A stretch of DNA of 64,000 bases. It comes from Bugula neritina. Its lineage: Eukaryota > Bryozoa > Gymnolaemata > Cheilostomatida > Bugulidae. The first letter of the stretch is position 1. The number at the start of each line of letters is the position of its first letter. The notes below the pieces were generated by a model, which worked only from the letters and a program-made list of their open reading frames with translations, was not told the DNA's origin and did not search any database. The stretch is taken from the NCBI GenBank assembly GCA_964035545.1, contig OZ037765.1:34051504-34115503 (forward strand), in the 5' to 3' direction. Shown here one piece after another: positions 50,341-61,579 of the stretch. A program made the position numbers and the translations under genes.

Positions 50341-50344
50341 GAGT

Positions 50345-51660
50345 GGCAAATATTATGCTCTTCACATTAAAGCTTTTTCTCTACAAATTCTGGTCTTGAG
50401 AAGTTTTATATAACTAATACCCTCCCCCCATATTCAAATGCAAAGCAGATTAAAAACAAAAACTCAATACTGCGTCAAATTATAAATTATATGTGATGAA
50501 ATAATTAATTTTGCAACAATATTTTACCTTTTACCGATAAAACCTGTAAAATTCCGGAATACTTTTTGTGAAGCACACGATGAGCACCTATAGACTGTGG
50601 CTGTGTAAAACTTCTCATAATACGTGTAGCTTAAGAGCATACAAATATTTATCACTTGTTCTAGACTGGTAACCATGATAATCAATACCAGCGTACTCAG
50701 ATACTCAGTATCTGGGGCAATCTATTTATAGAGTTATAAGACTAGTAGTACTACTAACATACTGCCCTCCTGCTCCCTAGTGGTGAACGTAACTTGTAGC
50801 CTAAAACTGTTAACTTATGGATCATTTCCTGATGGTGTAAATATTACAGTACTGGTCATACTAATGTTTATATTGTACCTAATCTTATCATATGTGACTA
50901 TATTATTGCATTCTCATACTATTGTTTAATTAACTAACATTATAATTCATGTAGTGTAACATCAACAGCACAGATGATTTACTCTGCAAATGTTTGGCAG
51001 AGAGTAAGTCTATTTCAGAATTTGTTAGAATTATTATTGTTTCCTTCAAAGTTAAATTGTCAGTGTCAGGTTTCCGGTTGTCCGTGATACCTAATCTAAA
51101 ACGGTTACACTTGCTGTCATTACTAGAGACTTGGAGAATACTCAAATAACAGGCTATGCATGTTCATTTTCAGTGAGTTATTGACATGGTTATTGACAAT
51201 GACTCCATGTGATTTTGATATCCATTATTATAATTACTGTGTACAGACATTAACTAGAAAGCATACATCAAAGCTTAGCAAACAATACGCAAGAACTAAT
51301 ATGAGGAAAGAAAAAATTCTTATAGGCTTAGAGCAGTTGACTACTGGAACGTTTTAACACAATCTGCAGTATATGCTAAGTCTTTTCTTTTATTTAACCA
51401 CACTTACATGAAATTGGAATGTTACACTCTTACATGGGTTAAATAGGCCACTGGCTTTCTCCCCTTATCTTACCCAGTTTCATCACTCATCTCATCTCAT
51501 CTCATCTAATTAATCTCACTCATCAGTAATCAACATAAGTGATAACTGATAAGGCCTCTGAATTACCTCTGATGAGGTAGAACGCTCTTGACCATCATAT
51601 GACATTAGTAGAGCGCCTCATGTGTGTGACAGTGAGTGTTCCGTAAGAGTAAGAGCCAAG
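50345..51660. other. Stretch with one weak exon candidate
   Basis: A plus-strand open segment at about 51172-51357 follows a good pyrimidine-AG acceptor (51171) and encodes about 60 residues ending in LIGLEQLTTGTF. It has a faint resemblance to dynein heavy-chain linker/stalk sequence. No neighbouring exon was found, so it is not called as a gene. Confidence 0.2.
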
Positions 51661-51666
51661 AAAAGT

Positions 51667-51745
51667 ACTAGTACTAGTAGTACTAGTACTACTACTAGTA
51701 CTAGTAGCCTAGTTAGTATAGTACTAGTAGTACTAGTAGTAGTAA
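51667..51745. repeat. AGTACTAGT palindromic repeat
   Basis: Mixed AGTACTAGT / ACTACTAGT words, highly self-complementary. Confidence 0.9.
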
Positions 51746-51749
51746 GATT

Positions 51750-53765
51750 CAGATAAATTCGGGCAAACTAATTAACTTTGTATAATTTATTAACTACTTT
51801 GTTAACCAACCTTTCCGCATGGGTATCTGCATACTATCACATAGTTGAATATTGTAGTCTCAGTATGTAAGCAATAAAGAGCATTTGCTTTTAGTGATTT
51901 ACAAAACTTTAAAATTTATGGGAGTCTGTGAGTGCGATTCACACTGCAATTATTAGTTTCGCTTTGCATTGACAAATGTATATAATTGAAATGCTACTTT
52001 TGTTTTTCGTCTTTTCTATTCAATGCGTGTAGTTTTACTATCTCTCCTTCAAATCGAGACCTGGATTTAGGATCGAAATATTTTGGACTATATTTTAAAG
52101 TTCAAAAGGTCAAAGTGTGGTCAAAGTCCACAGTATTATCGCTTACCTACAACAAAACTGCAAGCTGAAGTTCAACTCAACAACTGTGGCTTCAGCTAAC
52201 GGTATTTTCAATTCAATTTCAATTTATTCAACTTTTGAAACATGAATTTTGAATCAAACATAATGTTTTTGTGATAAGCAACGAATGTCAGTGTGCACAT
52301 ATGTCTGCATTAGACACAGTGATAGTAATCATTATGATAATCATAATGGCAATCTTAATCTATGACTGTAGTAAATCTCATAATATTAATTATTGTTATT
52401 AGTATTAAGTAAAAGTAAATCTAACAGCAATAGTAATACTAATACTCACACTCACTTCGACTTTGACAGTATGACTATAATCAGTATAAATATCACAATA
52501 GAGCTATAGAGTTGCACTATTTTTATGGTTATACTTATACTTATAGTTATAGTATTAGTTATCGAAATTTTTATACTAATACTAATACTTATAGTAATAC
52601 TTATACTTATAGTTATACTTATACTTATAGGCATAGATTGACTATGATAATGATAAAGATGTACATACCAGTAGTAGTGTACATTGAAATATAACTATTT
52701 AAATATAGTTCAATAATAACAATTTCTATCATAATTGATATAAGTATCAGTATGAGTATTGCAGTAGTATTAATTACTGTTACCCATTTGCTGTTAGACT
52801 TGATAATTTACAAATGGCAATTATTTAGTTCTATGGCTGTTGAAGTATCAGTGCCATGACTATGAGTATGACTCGAAGTTAGAGTCACATAACATTATTG
52901 TTATTAGATTTAAGGGTTTAGTTTAATGGGTCTTAATAACTACAGCATATGGAGGAGTGAGCCCAAAGTTATCAGTATTTATATTTTAATGGTGTGTTGT
53001 TGTAGAATATACCAATAAAATTGTTTGGTATTAGTTGATGCATTTGACTTCATCAAAGTATAGTGTGCATAGTTGAATATGAAGTGTAGCCGTCAAAATT
53101 CAACTTTTATTAAGATAACAATCACTCATTGTAATTTTAAGCCAGATGTAAACTGTGTTGCCATGGTTACAGTCTATTGTGTTAAATTATCCCTCAAGCT
53201 AAGCTACTTCTGCTAGTAATATTCTAAAAATGGTAGTTATCTTCCCAAGTGTTACATAAGTGTATTTTATTAGTGAGCAGCAGTAAATGTTCCAATACAT
53301 TACAAGGATAGACAATTCCTTGTGTTATACAGCTTATTAACACCAAGACTTCCTCTCACAGGCTAAGCACTTTGATGCAGTCTATATGACAGAATAGTGT
53401 TATATGCTGGATATGGGAGCTAATGGAAATATTATAGAATATAGAATATGGAATACATAATATAGAATGTAGATTATAGAATATAAAATATAGATATATC
53501 AATGCTTTTATTTTCACCAACCCTTTCTGGTAGTTTGAAACCCTCAACTCTGTAAAGTTATTATGAGTATATAGCTATTATTATTAAATTATATTCCGGA
53601 AAATACCCTCTAATAAATTACATGTGATGTTGTCATGTCCAAAGGTTGAGATACTCTCCAGGCAAAGTTATTATTTTCTCATTTAAACTGTTTTTCTGTC
53701 TTCTCGTATTTTTCAGACTTTATACTTTGACTTCTGGTTGGTTTGCTTTAGTAATGTTGTGCAAC
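51750..53765. other. AT-rich stretch with cryptic simple sequence
   Basis: At 52380-52660 words such as ACTTATAGTTATAC and TAATACTAATAC are mixed without a fixed period. No gene was recognised. Confidence 0.4.
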
Positions 53766-53769
53766 AAAA

Positions 53770-53850
53770 TTTATAATATATAAATAATATATTTATAATA
53801 TATAAATAATATATTTATAATATATAAATAATATATTTATAATATTATAT
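53770..53850. repeat. AT-only repeat (TTTATAATATATAAATAATA)
   Basis: Three to four copies, self-complementary. Confidence 0.88.
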
Positions 53851-54279
53851 AGATAATATATATTTATATATTACACATGTATAATCATTACTGTTGCTAT
53901 TATTATCATAACGACTTCATTGTTAGTCTGCTGTACTTTAGAGATGCATATATTTATAGCACTCAGTAGTCACGTGGTCTAGCTACTTTCTCTATTCACT
54001 GCTTTTTCAATATTTGCTTGATTTGTATTTTAACATTAGCTACTAGTTTAGCTGTATTCATCAAACTGTTACTTTGCATGGGTGTTCTGAATTGTATTTT
54101 GTATGATTATTATGTCTATAGTTAATTATTATATATTATTCGTGTAACTTATTTTATGAAGAGAATACAAATATTTTCGTTATATAATTCCTACTGTTTT
54201 CTATTTGATTCAAGTTCAGTGTGAGTAACTAAACACAATGAGTTGTATTTTCATCAACTATAAGTTACACTTTACTATA

Positions 54280-54442
54280 TTACATTATATTACACTATAT
54301 TACGCTAAACTTCATTATATTTATTACATTATATTATGTTACACTTTACTATATTACATTATATTATGTTACACTTTACTATATTACATTATATTATGTT
54401 ACACTTTACTATATTACATTATATTATGTTACACTTTACTAT
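54280..54442. repeat. 30-bp repeat (TTACACTTTACTATATTACA)
   Basis: Four to five copies, the central ones identical. The unit continues with TTATATTATG. Confidence 0.92.
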
Positions 54443-54444
54443 CA

Positions 54445-55736
54445 TAATACAATATACAATTTCAGTATTGTTAGTTCTATTTTATTGCAATGGTAATGTA
54501 AACCTAATTGTGGGTTAGAATTGCTGTAAGTAATGTTTTATCGGTATAAGTATAAAAAATATTTTAATGTGATGTTATTTGGGAGTAACCTTCCCTTGGA
54601 AAAGTTTTGTACAGTTGCAGATAGCCATTACATTTTCTCAATAACTGTAGTATTATTTTATTATTGCTTAAGCAAATAATACAAGTATAGTCACATTATT
54701 ATATTGCAATATTTAATATATTATTGCAATATGTAATATATTGCGTAATTATAACGTGTTTCTACAATGAAGTGTATATAAATATTATGACACTATTTCC
54801 TGCTATATCTTGGGTAGACGCGCTGTCCATAGCATAATCAATGGCCGTATTATATACTTATATCCTTACAAGTGTTATAGCAAGCAGTAATGGCTGTAGA
54901 CTCCAATCACTGCATGTGGATAGTATTTTGACCTACTAACAAACTATTTCCAATCAATGTTTGTCACTTTGACTTGATTAAGTAAATATGGAATGTATAC
55001 AATGTAATTACTTCACTGTTTGTGATTTGTTAGTGTTGTTTGCATGTTGTCTCCTGAAGTCAATAATGATAGAGCTGTATTGTGTTTTGGATGAATTTTT
55101 TTGCCAAGCATGCCTTTTTATAGTTTTAAAATTGATACTGTGTTTGAATAATAAATGGTGGTTTGTTAGCACAACGTTGCCTTCTGTTATGTCGTCTGCA
55201 CTGTATACTAAAATAGAGTATAGACTCGGGTTGCATATTGTGCCGTTACTATGCAAATCATTGCTGTCTACATTACATCCATAATACATCTGTCTGCTGA
55301 CAATAAGTAGCATTGAACTTGCTCGAAACTGCATAGTCTAATTCTCATTCAGGTTCGGCTTTGTAAGGTTACAATTCAATACACAGACTAGCAGTGTGAG
55401 CTTGGCTGGACAAATCTACTGAAGTTATTATTATTAATTTTCCACTTATCAATCTTTGAAACTTTTAAATAGGCGTCAAATTAAAGCTATCAGTAAAGTT
55501 TATTGTCGTACTGTATGACTAAATTTATTATATCTTAACGGAGTGACAAAGCAGCATTAGCCCAGCACGCTACAGGAAAACTCGTAAGGACATTGGTATT
55601 TACACAGGAACCTTTTAGCTAAATGCTAAGCACTATCTCTAGTAGCGAACTTCTCTGTTGCCTGACTCAGTCTATGTGACGAGGGCGACTGTGTTGTGTG
55701 AAGCTGAGGATATGAAAAGTCGCAAAAATTGATCAG
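54445..55736. other. Intergenic stretch upstream of the 55.7-kb ORF
   Basis: Overlapping frames of about 100 codons on both strands at 54988-55334 look like chance ORFs (no family resemblance, AT-driven composition). The promoter or upstream exons of the ORF at 55737 may lie at 55500-55736. Confidence 0.35.
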
Positions 55737-56591
55737 TTGGTGTATGAGAACCGGCAGCACACTGTCGACAGCGTGTGGGCACAGCCGGAAAGTCATCCCA
55801 ACTTGCTGACGTCACATCCTACTACTAACAGAAATGGGCTCGTCAACAGCTCTAAAAGGATGAATAAAAAGAAAAAACGAGTTACATTCAAACGGGAAAG
55901 TGAGTTAGTGAGTATTCGCTTGATCTCTCCGCGTCCTAACCGCTCCGATTCTTCTGACAATGAGCTCTCCTCGGAGTCGAGTGAGGAGGACGACTCCGAC
56001 TCTGATGAGTCATCGGATAGCGAGCTTGTCGACCATCTGGTTACAAACGCCTCCAAGATGATGCTGCAGCACACTAAGCGCAAGGAGAAAGTCACCAGTC
56101 AAGTCTCTAAACCAGCCACTCTCCGCGTACAGCAGTTACGGAGGCCTCGCCTTATGCCCCCTACTCAACAGAAATTAAATGTTTCCAGTTCACCAGGTAA
56201 ATCTCAGTCCATCAGCGAAGCACCAAAAGTCAAACTGACTATGCAGAACATAAACCACCGGGGAATGAATAGACTGACCTCTCTCCGAAGAGCACAAAGC
56301 TGCAACGTGGATCCAAGAAACAGGGCTAAAGAGGCCAACAACCCCCGAGCTACTTCCGCTGCAGCCTCTCTTTCATTATCCAACAGAAAGCTTACCACCG
56401 CCTCCATCTCTTCCATGTACAGCATTCCTCCCCAAAATGAGCGATACAGTCAGATAGAGTCACTCCACGCAAACTCTGGTCAGGAGAGAACCAAGTTTTA
56501 TGCCTGGCAAGTGGCTAATGGTGCCCCCTTGGTTACCACCCCTGGCATTGCCCCCCTTTGTGCCGAGCACGTCACACTCACTAAACTGTAA
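55737..56591 (+). CDS. Uncharacterised basic, Ser-rich protein with PP1-docking-like motif
   Basis: An open frame of about 285 codons ends with TAA at 56589-56591. No family was recognised. The composition is gene-like: KKKKRVTFKRESELVSIRL (a perfect RVxF-type PP1 docking motif, Arg-Val-Thr-Phe), then a long acidic Ser/Asp/Glu run near residues 70-95, then basic Ser/Thr/Pro-rich sequence and a C-terminus with ERTKFYAWQVANG. The frame is closed by TGA at 55713 and has no ATG before 55860, the Met just before NKKKKRVTF. The protein therefore either starts there (about 244 aa) or this is the last exon of a spliced gene, with a weak acceptor AG at 55735-55736. Local GC and CpG content is higher than in the flanks, supporting coding status. 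The RVTF motif suggests, but does not prove, a PP1 regulatory or scaffold role. Confidence 0.7.
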   Translation: MVYENRQHTVDSVWAQPESHPNLLTSHPTTNRNGLVNSSKRMNKKKKRVTFKRESELVSIRLISPRPNRSDSSDNELSSESSEEDDSDSDESSDSELVDHLVTNASKMMLQHTKRKEKVTSQVSKPATLRVQQLRRPRLMPPTQQKLNVSSSPGKSQSISEAPKVKLTMQNINHRGMNRLTSLRRAQSCNVDPRNRAKEANNPRATSAAASLSLSNRKLTTASISSMYSIPPQNERYSQIESLHANSGQERTKFYAWQVANGAPLVTTPGIAPLCAEHVTLTKL

Positions 56592-57660
56592 ATAAGGATA
56601 GCACTATTTCGATTCTAGTCACTTCTATTCATACACAGGATGTACTCTTTTATCAAATGTTTTAATCACAAATTTTATGGACAAGCTGTAAATATTTTAA
56701 TTTCTGTTACTAATAGCAAATATACATCATATTCGAATTCTTTATGTTATGTTGCTGTTATATATAATATCATATTACTATAATATAATATCATATTACT
56801 ATTGTATACATTATTTTGTGGATAGCTGGCTCAATACATTGAAAACAATTTTCAACTCAAACATTTTCTATGTTGACGAAAACAACTCTATTGTGTTCAA
56901 CAGTGTGTATGGACAAATAATATTTCTTAAATTACTATAACTTACATTATTTGTCAAAATAATAATGTTTTATTTCATAGGGTTGGTTGAACTTGCAGTA
57001 TGAACATTTATAATTGACATTTCACAAAGTACTGCTGTGCTAATTGTTGTTTAAACAAAAACTGTTTGCAGTTGAGGTTCATAATTAGCTGAGGTAACCT
57101 TTGAAGTTATTGTATAGAGTCACCTCCCATATGCTTGGTTAACTTACTGCTAATCTGCACCCTAATTTAGTTCAAAATTTACTCCTTCAACTGGTGGTTT
57201 GAACTGCTGCCTAGTGCAATGTCAGAGGCAGTAACTTTGTCTCTTCCCACAAATGTCTCAATGAAACATTGGTAGTCATTGCTTGTATCTCACTATAAAT
57301 ACTCTGTACTCTGGTAAACAGTTTAAGGAGTATTTTTCTTCTATTTATAGCAACAATAAGATTTGCAGATGCATCATGGGACACGCTTTTGTATAACATT
57401 ATATTATATAACGTAGCATTTGCATTGTAGAGTTAGAAGATGTATTAATAGCAACCATTCTATACTGTGTGATGGTCACAATATGAATATCTGTTATTAT
57501 ATCCTGTTCCTAGGGTCTAGTCATGCTCTCTAATCTGAGTTGCTATTAGTCTAACCTAAGACAACCTTAGAGGTCTAGCATGTCATACTCCAACACACAA
57601 ACAACAACATTAGTATTTTAACAGCTCAGTTTGTTCTCTTTTCAGTTGGTTTGAGGAAGC
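56592..57660. other. Intergenic stretch upstream of FADS6
   Basis: AT-rich, with a TATAATATCATATTAC doublet near 56760-56800. No gene recognised. Confidence 0.4.
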
Positions 57661-60549
57661 ATGGCCACTACCAGTAAGAAGGTTTCCATCACCAAGACTC
57701 AGGAGGGCAATGATATCTACCACTATGTGCAAGGACTTCCAAAACTCAACGAACTCAATGAGCAAGTGAAAGAGGTCATTGCAACTTCCTCTTACTGGGA
57801 GAGACACGGCTACGGTTTAATAGAGATTGGCTCTGCCTTCCCCCTTCTTCTGGTATGTTTCTTTTATCTGATTATATGTTATATATTCTAAGCTTCCATG
57901 TTTTAATTTACTCAAATAAATTCAACACTGATGATCTCACCATGCTAGACTGTCACTGCGTTTCCATGAAGGCGAATGAATGCGTACGGATGCCCGTACG
58001 GATTACATCGAAGGAAAAACCACATGTTCTTATGCAATCCGTACGAAGTTATCTTCTCTTTGCAACTGTGACGGCTGAACTAAAATGATAATTAATATGG
58101 CCAACTTTGAGTTTGAGTTCATGCACAACGACAATTTTTTAGTTCTGTCCCCATTTTTGATAGATTAAATCAACTAAATACACAAACTGTGAGTCAGTTT
58201 ATTTAAAATAAAAAACCATAAATCAATGAAAGCATAACGTATTTCTTGATCGATAAACAAAAGCTTAAAAGTAATTTAAATTTTCAAAATGAAAATAGCT
58301 GTCAACTTATTTTTAGCTTGAGAAAGCTTTGGCTTGCAGAGTAGTTTTACAAATTTAAGATGATTAGTAATTATTTTAAATAATAGCAGCTAGGATAAAT
58401 AAAATAATTTAAATTTTTAAAAGTCGAAGTACACTTTAGCGTAGGTTGTAACCTATAATTATTGTTAGCATCGCGTAACTATGTAACTAGCCGCCACAAA
58501 TGCTGATCTCTGCCTCCGGCACAAAAGGTTTCATTCGATTTAACCGAAGGAACCATTTCCATGATGCGCATAATGCGAAGGAAAATTTTCATCGAAGGAG
58601 CCGTTCGGTGTAATTTCCGGCTGCGGTTTTGCTTCGATGCAACTGTTTCCATAGGGCGAATGAGAAAATCCATTCGCATAATGCGATAATGGAAACGCAG
58701 TGTGTAATTGCTTTTTAGTTCACTCACCTTTCACTGTTTTCATTAGTAGTGAATTCTATACATACACTATACTGCCCTTATATAGTGCACATATAAATAA
58801 CAACATGCATATAATGTATACTCGTCACGTATTAAAGATATTCTATTTCCTGTTTTAGCTTGGACTGCTCATGTGCAGCACCGAGACGCCGATTCTCTTC
58901 ATCGCTGGTTTCCTGTTACTCGGCTGCTGTCACTCTGTCATAGCCAATCGCCTCGCTCATCTGGCAGCACACAACAGTCTGTTTGAGACCAAATGGGCCA
59001 ATAGGATTGCTCGTTGGCTCAGCATTGAAATGTACGGCTTCTTCTCCGAGAGAGTTGCCTACGAAATTCACATCTCACAGCATCATCCTTATACAAACAT
59101 CATCTGTGAGTGTGACTATACAGTACCCACAATTCCTTGCGTGTGATTATACAGTACCCACAATTCCCTGCGTGTGGCTATACAATACCCACAATTCCCT
59201 GCGTGTGACTATACAGTACCCACAATTCCCTGCGTGTGACTATACAATACCCACAATTCCCTGCGTGTAGAGAACAGTAATTACCCTTTCCTGAGGTTAC
59301 TTTACACAGCTGGTGTGATGTGTAACTGTATCACCGTGCTGTGTTTAGTTTATCTGTCAGTAGATGTACATTCACCACTGTGCTATACTAGTTAGGGAAT
59401 GTATATTATGACTGAGTAACTGTATAGTACGTAACAGGAAATGAGGTAATCATTGAAATAGTTTGTTATTTATTACAGCCATCGGAGACTCCAGTTCATG
59501 GAAGTTGCCCTTCCTACCTCGCTATATCTACATGTTCTTTGCCCCGTTCTTCCTTCCAGTAATGACTCCCTTCATATGTAAGTATGTTAGTGTTAGAGTT
59601 GTCCCTTCATTTGTAAGTATGTTAGTGTTGGAGTTGTCCCTTCATGTGTAAGTATGTTAGTGTTGGAGTTGTCCCTTCATATGTAAGTATGTTAGTGTTG
59701 GAGTTGTCCCTTCATATGTAAGTATGTTAGTGTTGGAGTTGTCCCTTCATATGTAAGTATGCTAGTGTTGGAGTTGTCCCTTCATATGTAAGTATGTTAG
59801 TATTGAAGTTGTCCCTTCATATGTAAGTATGTTAGTGTTGGAGTTGTCCCTTCATGTGTAAGTATGTTAGTGTTGGAGTTGTCCTTTCATATGTAAGTAT
59901 GTTAGTGTTGGAGTTGTCCCTTCATACTGTAATAGCAGGCTCTATCTTATGAGTCATCTACCGTTTTTCACACCTGTAAGATATTAAATGATTATTATAT
60001 GTCAATAGCCATGTATTTAACTGTTTAGCTCTGAAGGAGTTGGGAGGTAGATTCTGGCCCACTGTGTCCTACTGCGGATGGGTTAGCCTTGGTATCTCCT
60101 TCAACGTCTGGCTGAATATGAAGCTCACAGGCTACACCAGTGTCTTCTACACTCTACTCTTCATGTTCGGTTACCGGGCGGTCACCATGCTAGCCTACAT
60201 TCACATCAACATCTTCCAGCACATCGGGCTACCCATGTACACCCTCAAGGATCGGCCCAGCAAGCTCTACCAGATGGCTAGCGGAGTTCTTAACCTTCAC
60301 AGGAACCCCATCCTCGACTGGATCATGGGCCACACTCTAGTTTACTGCCATATCGAGCACCACCTCTTCCCCACCCTATCCGACTGCATGGTGCTGAAGA
60401 TTAGACCCCTGGTTAAGAAGTACATGCTGGACAACGGGCTCCCCTACAATGAGAGGCCCTACCTGGAGACCCTCTCCTACTTCATGGAGAAGTACGAGGA
60501 ACTCATGGTTAAGGCACCTCCATTCTCCCACTATGTCGGACTTCAGTGA
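57661..60549 (+). CDS. FADS6: Fatty acid desaturase 6 (membrane di-iron desaturase)
   Basis: Four exons: 57661-57852, 58859-59105, 59479-59577, 60029-60549; phases 0, 1, 1; 352 aa, near the usual family length. Three histidine boxes for the di-iron site are visible: HLAAH at 98-102, HISQHH at 135-140 and HIEHH at 287-291. Further family-like segments are GDSSSWKLPFLPRYIYMF, HINIFQHIGLPM and the C-terminus VKAPPFSHYVGLQ, all closely matching animal FADS6. Hydrophobic spans lie near 56-93, 162-180 and 190-235. There is no cytochrome b5 domain, as in other FADS6 proteins. It is expected to be an ER-membrane desaturase; the substrate is not known from sequence. The start ATG follows GGAAGC. Intron 1 holds a transposon-like element, and introns 2 and 3 are minisatellites that begin at the splice donors. 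AATAAA is at 61040. Confidence 0.94.
57954..58702. mobile_element. Non-autonomous DNA transposon (MITE-like) in FADS6 intron 1
   Basis: The 749-bp segment begins with CACTGCGTTTCCAT and ends with its exact reverse complement (ATGGAAACGCAGTG). It is flanked on both sides by TGT, a possible 3-bp target duplication. Inside, the TTTCCAT motif and nearby GCGAATG/GCATAATGCG words recur several times in both orientations, like subterminal transposase-binding sites. No transposase ORF is present. A 3-bp duplication would fit a Harbinger-like element, but the superfamily is not determined. Confidence 0.72.
59107..59270. repeat. 31-bp minisatellite at the FADS6 exon 2 donor
   Basis: Five copies of a unit containing GTGTGACTATACAGTACCCA then CAATTCCCTGC. 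The array starts inside the 5' splice site (GTGAGTGTGAC at 59106). Confidence 0.95.
59578..59935. repeat. 35-bp minisatellite that repeats the FADS6 exon 3 splice donor
   Basis: Ten copies whose GTAAGTATG cores fall at 59578 plus multiples of 35 up to 59893, then a decayed copy. Each unit includes TCCCTTCATAT|gtaagtatg, which is the last 11 or so exon 3 bases plus the intron start, with minor changes (CATTT, CATGT). Confidence 0.97.
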
Positions 60550-61579
60550 AGTTGCTTCTTATTTAAACATATCTTGTGATTTGGACTGTGCAGGTAGACT
60601 TTCACTCTGGAGTCGTTCTATCATAATAATACACTATATTATTTATTTTATAATTGTTGATAATTGAATTTTGTGCGTTTAATTTGTGCTTTTGCTTTCA
60701 ACACATTTTTGATTAGTTTTTACAATCAAATTGGTAAGATTATCATTGCAATCACCTTGATTGCCGGCTATTCCGTTTTTTATTGCCATGATATTACACA
60801 GTTTGTATTCTATACGCATATTCTATACATTTATTTATTGTGAAGGTGTATATTTTATTTTATTTATTTGTAATGTTTTGTGCGCAATGTAATCACTAAT
60901 CAGCTTCATCTATTTTGTCTGCTTTTAATAATTTATTTTTGATTTATTGTTGTTATGGGGATTTATTATCAGCTTCCGAGTTGTGCTAGGTGTTACTTAA
61001 TATAAACCTCAAAGTTAGTTTCTCTTTTTGATTGCAAACAATAAAGTTATGTAATATGAACATGTATTATGTTTATACTGATTGTTGTGTTTCAAACAGG
61101 TGTATTGATCATAAAATAATTTACAATAAAAACAGTGGAAGTGTTACCACCTTATATATTAGCTTGCACAGAAAAGCTGATATAGCTGTATATAAATAAA
61201 CAATATAAGCTGAAGCTAACATGAAAAAGCCATTACATCTTTTAGCTTTATGCAATGTCATGCTATAACACTGATAATGAAGTGCTTGCAGTTATATATA
61301 ATATGTAAGATTAGGTAGTGCTGCTATGAGCAAACATTGAATTAAAAATAACTCAACATTTTGATAATGATAAAATGGTGTATTTGAAAAATTATTAAAA
61401 TGCTTTATATTAGATATTACTATCTAATAACTAAGTTATAATAATGATGAGCTAAATCATTATGTAATAATGTTCAATATAGTACATAATATTATATAAT
61501 ATATGTATTCCATATTATAAACTATGATTTTAGTTCCATAGTTGAAGCAATCAGAGTTATGGCCACATGCCAGCTCTGT
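60550..61579. other. 3' regions of FADS6 and of the convergent trans-sulfuration gene
   Basis: AT-rich, no ORF. AATAAA at 61040 is a plausible FADS6 poly(A) signal; no canonical signal for the opposing gene was found. Confidence 0.4.
61040..61045 (+). promoter_or_regulatory. Candidate poly(A) signal of FADS6
   Basis: AATAAA 491 nt past the FADS6 stop codon, followed by GT/T-rich sequence. Confidence 0.45.

Noticed and set aside
54988-55334. Overlapping ~100-codon ORFs on both strands
   Set aside because: No family resemblance, no splice or start support; composition fits chance ORFs in AT-rich DNA.
58479-58727. 82-codon minus ORF in FADS6 intron 1
   Set aside because: Lies across the right end of the MITE-like element and does not resemble a transposase.
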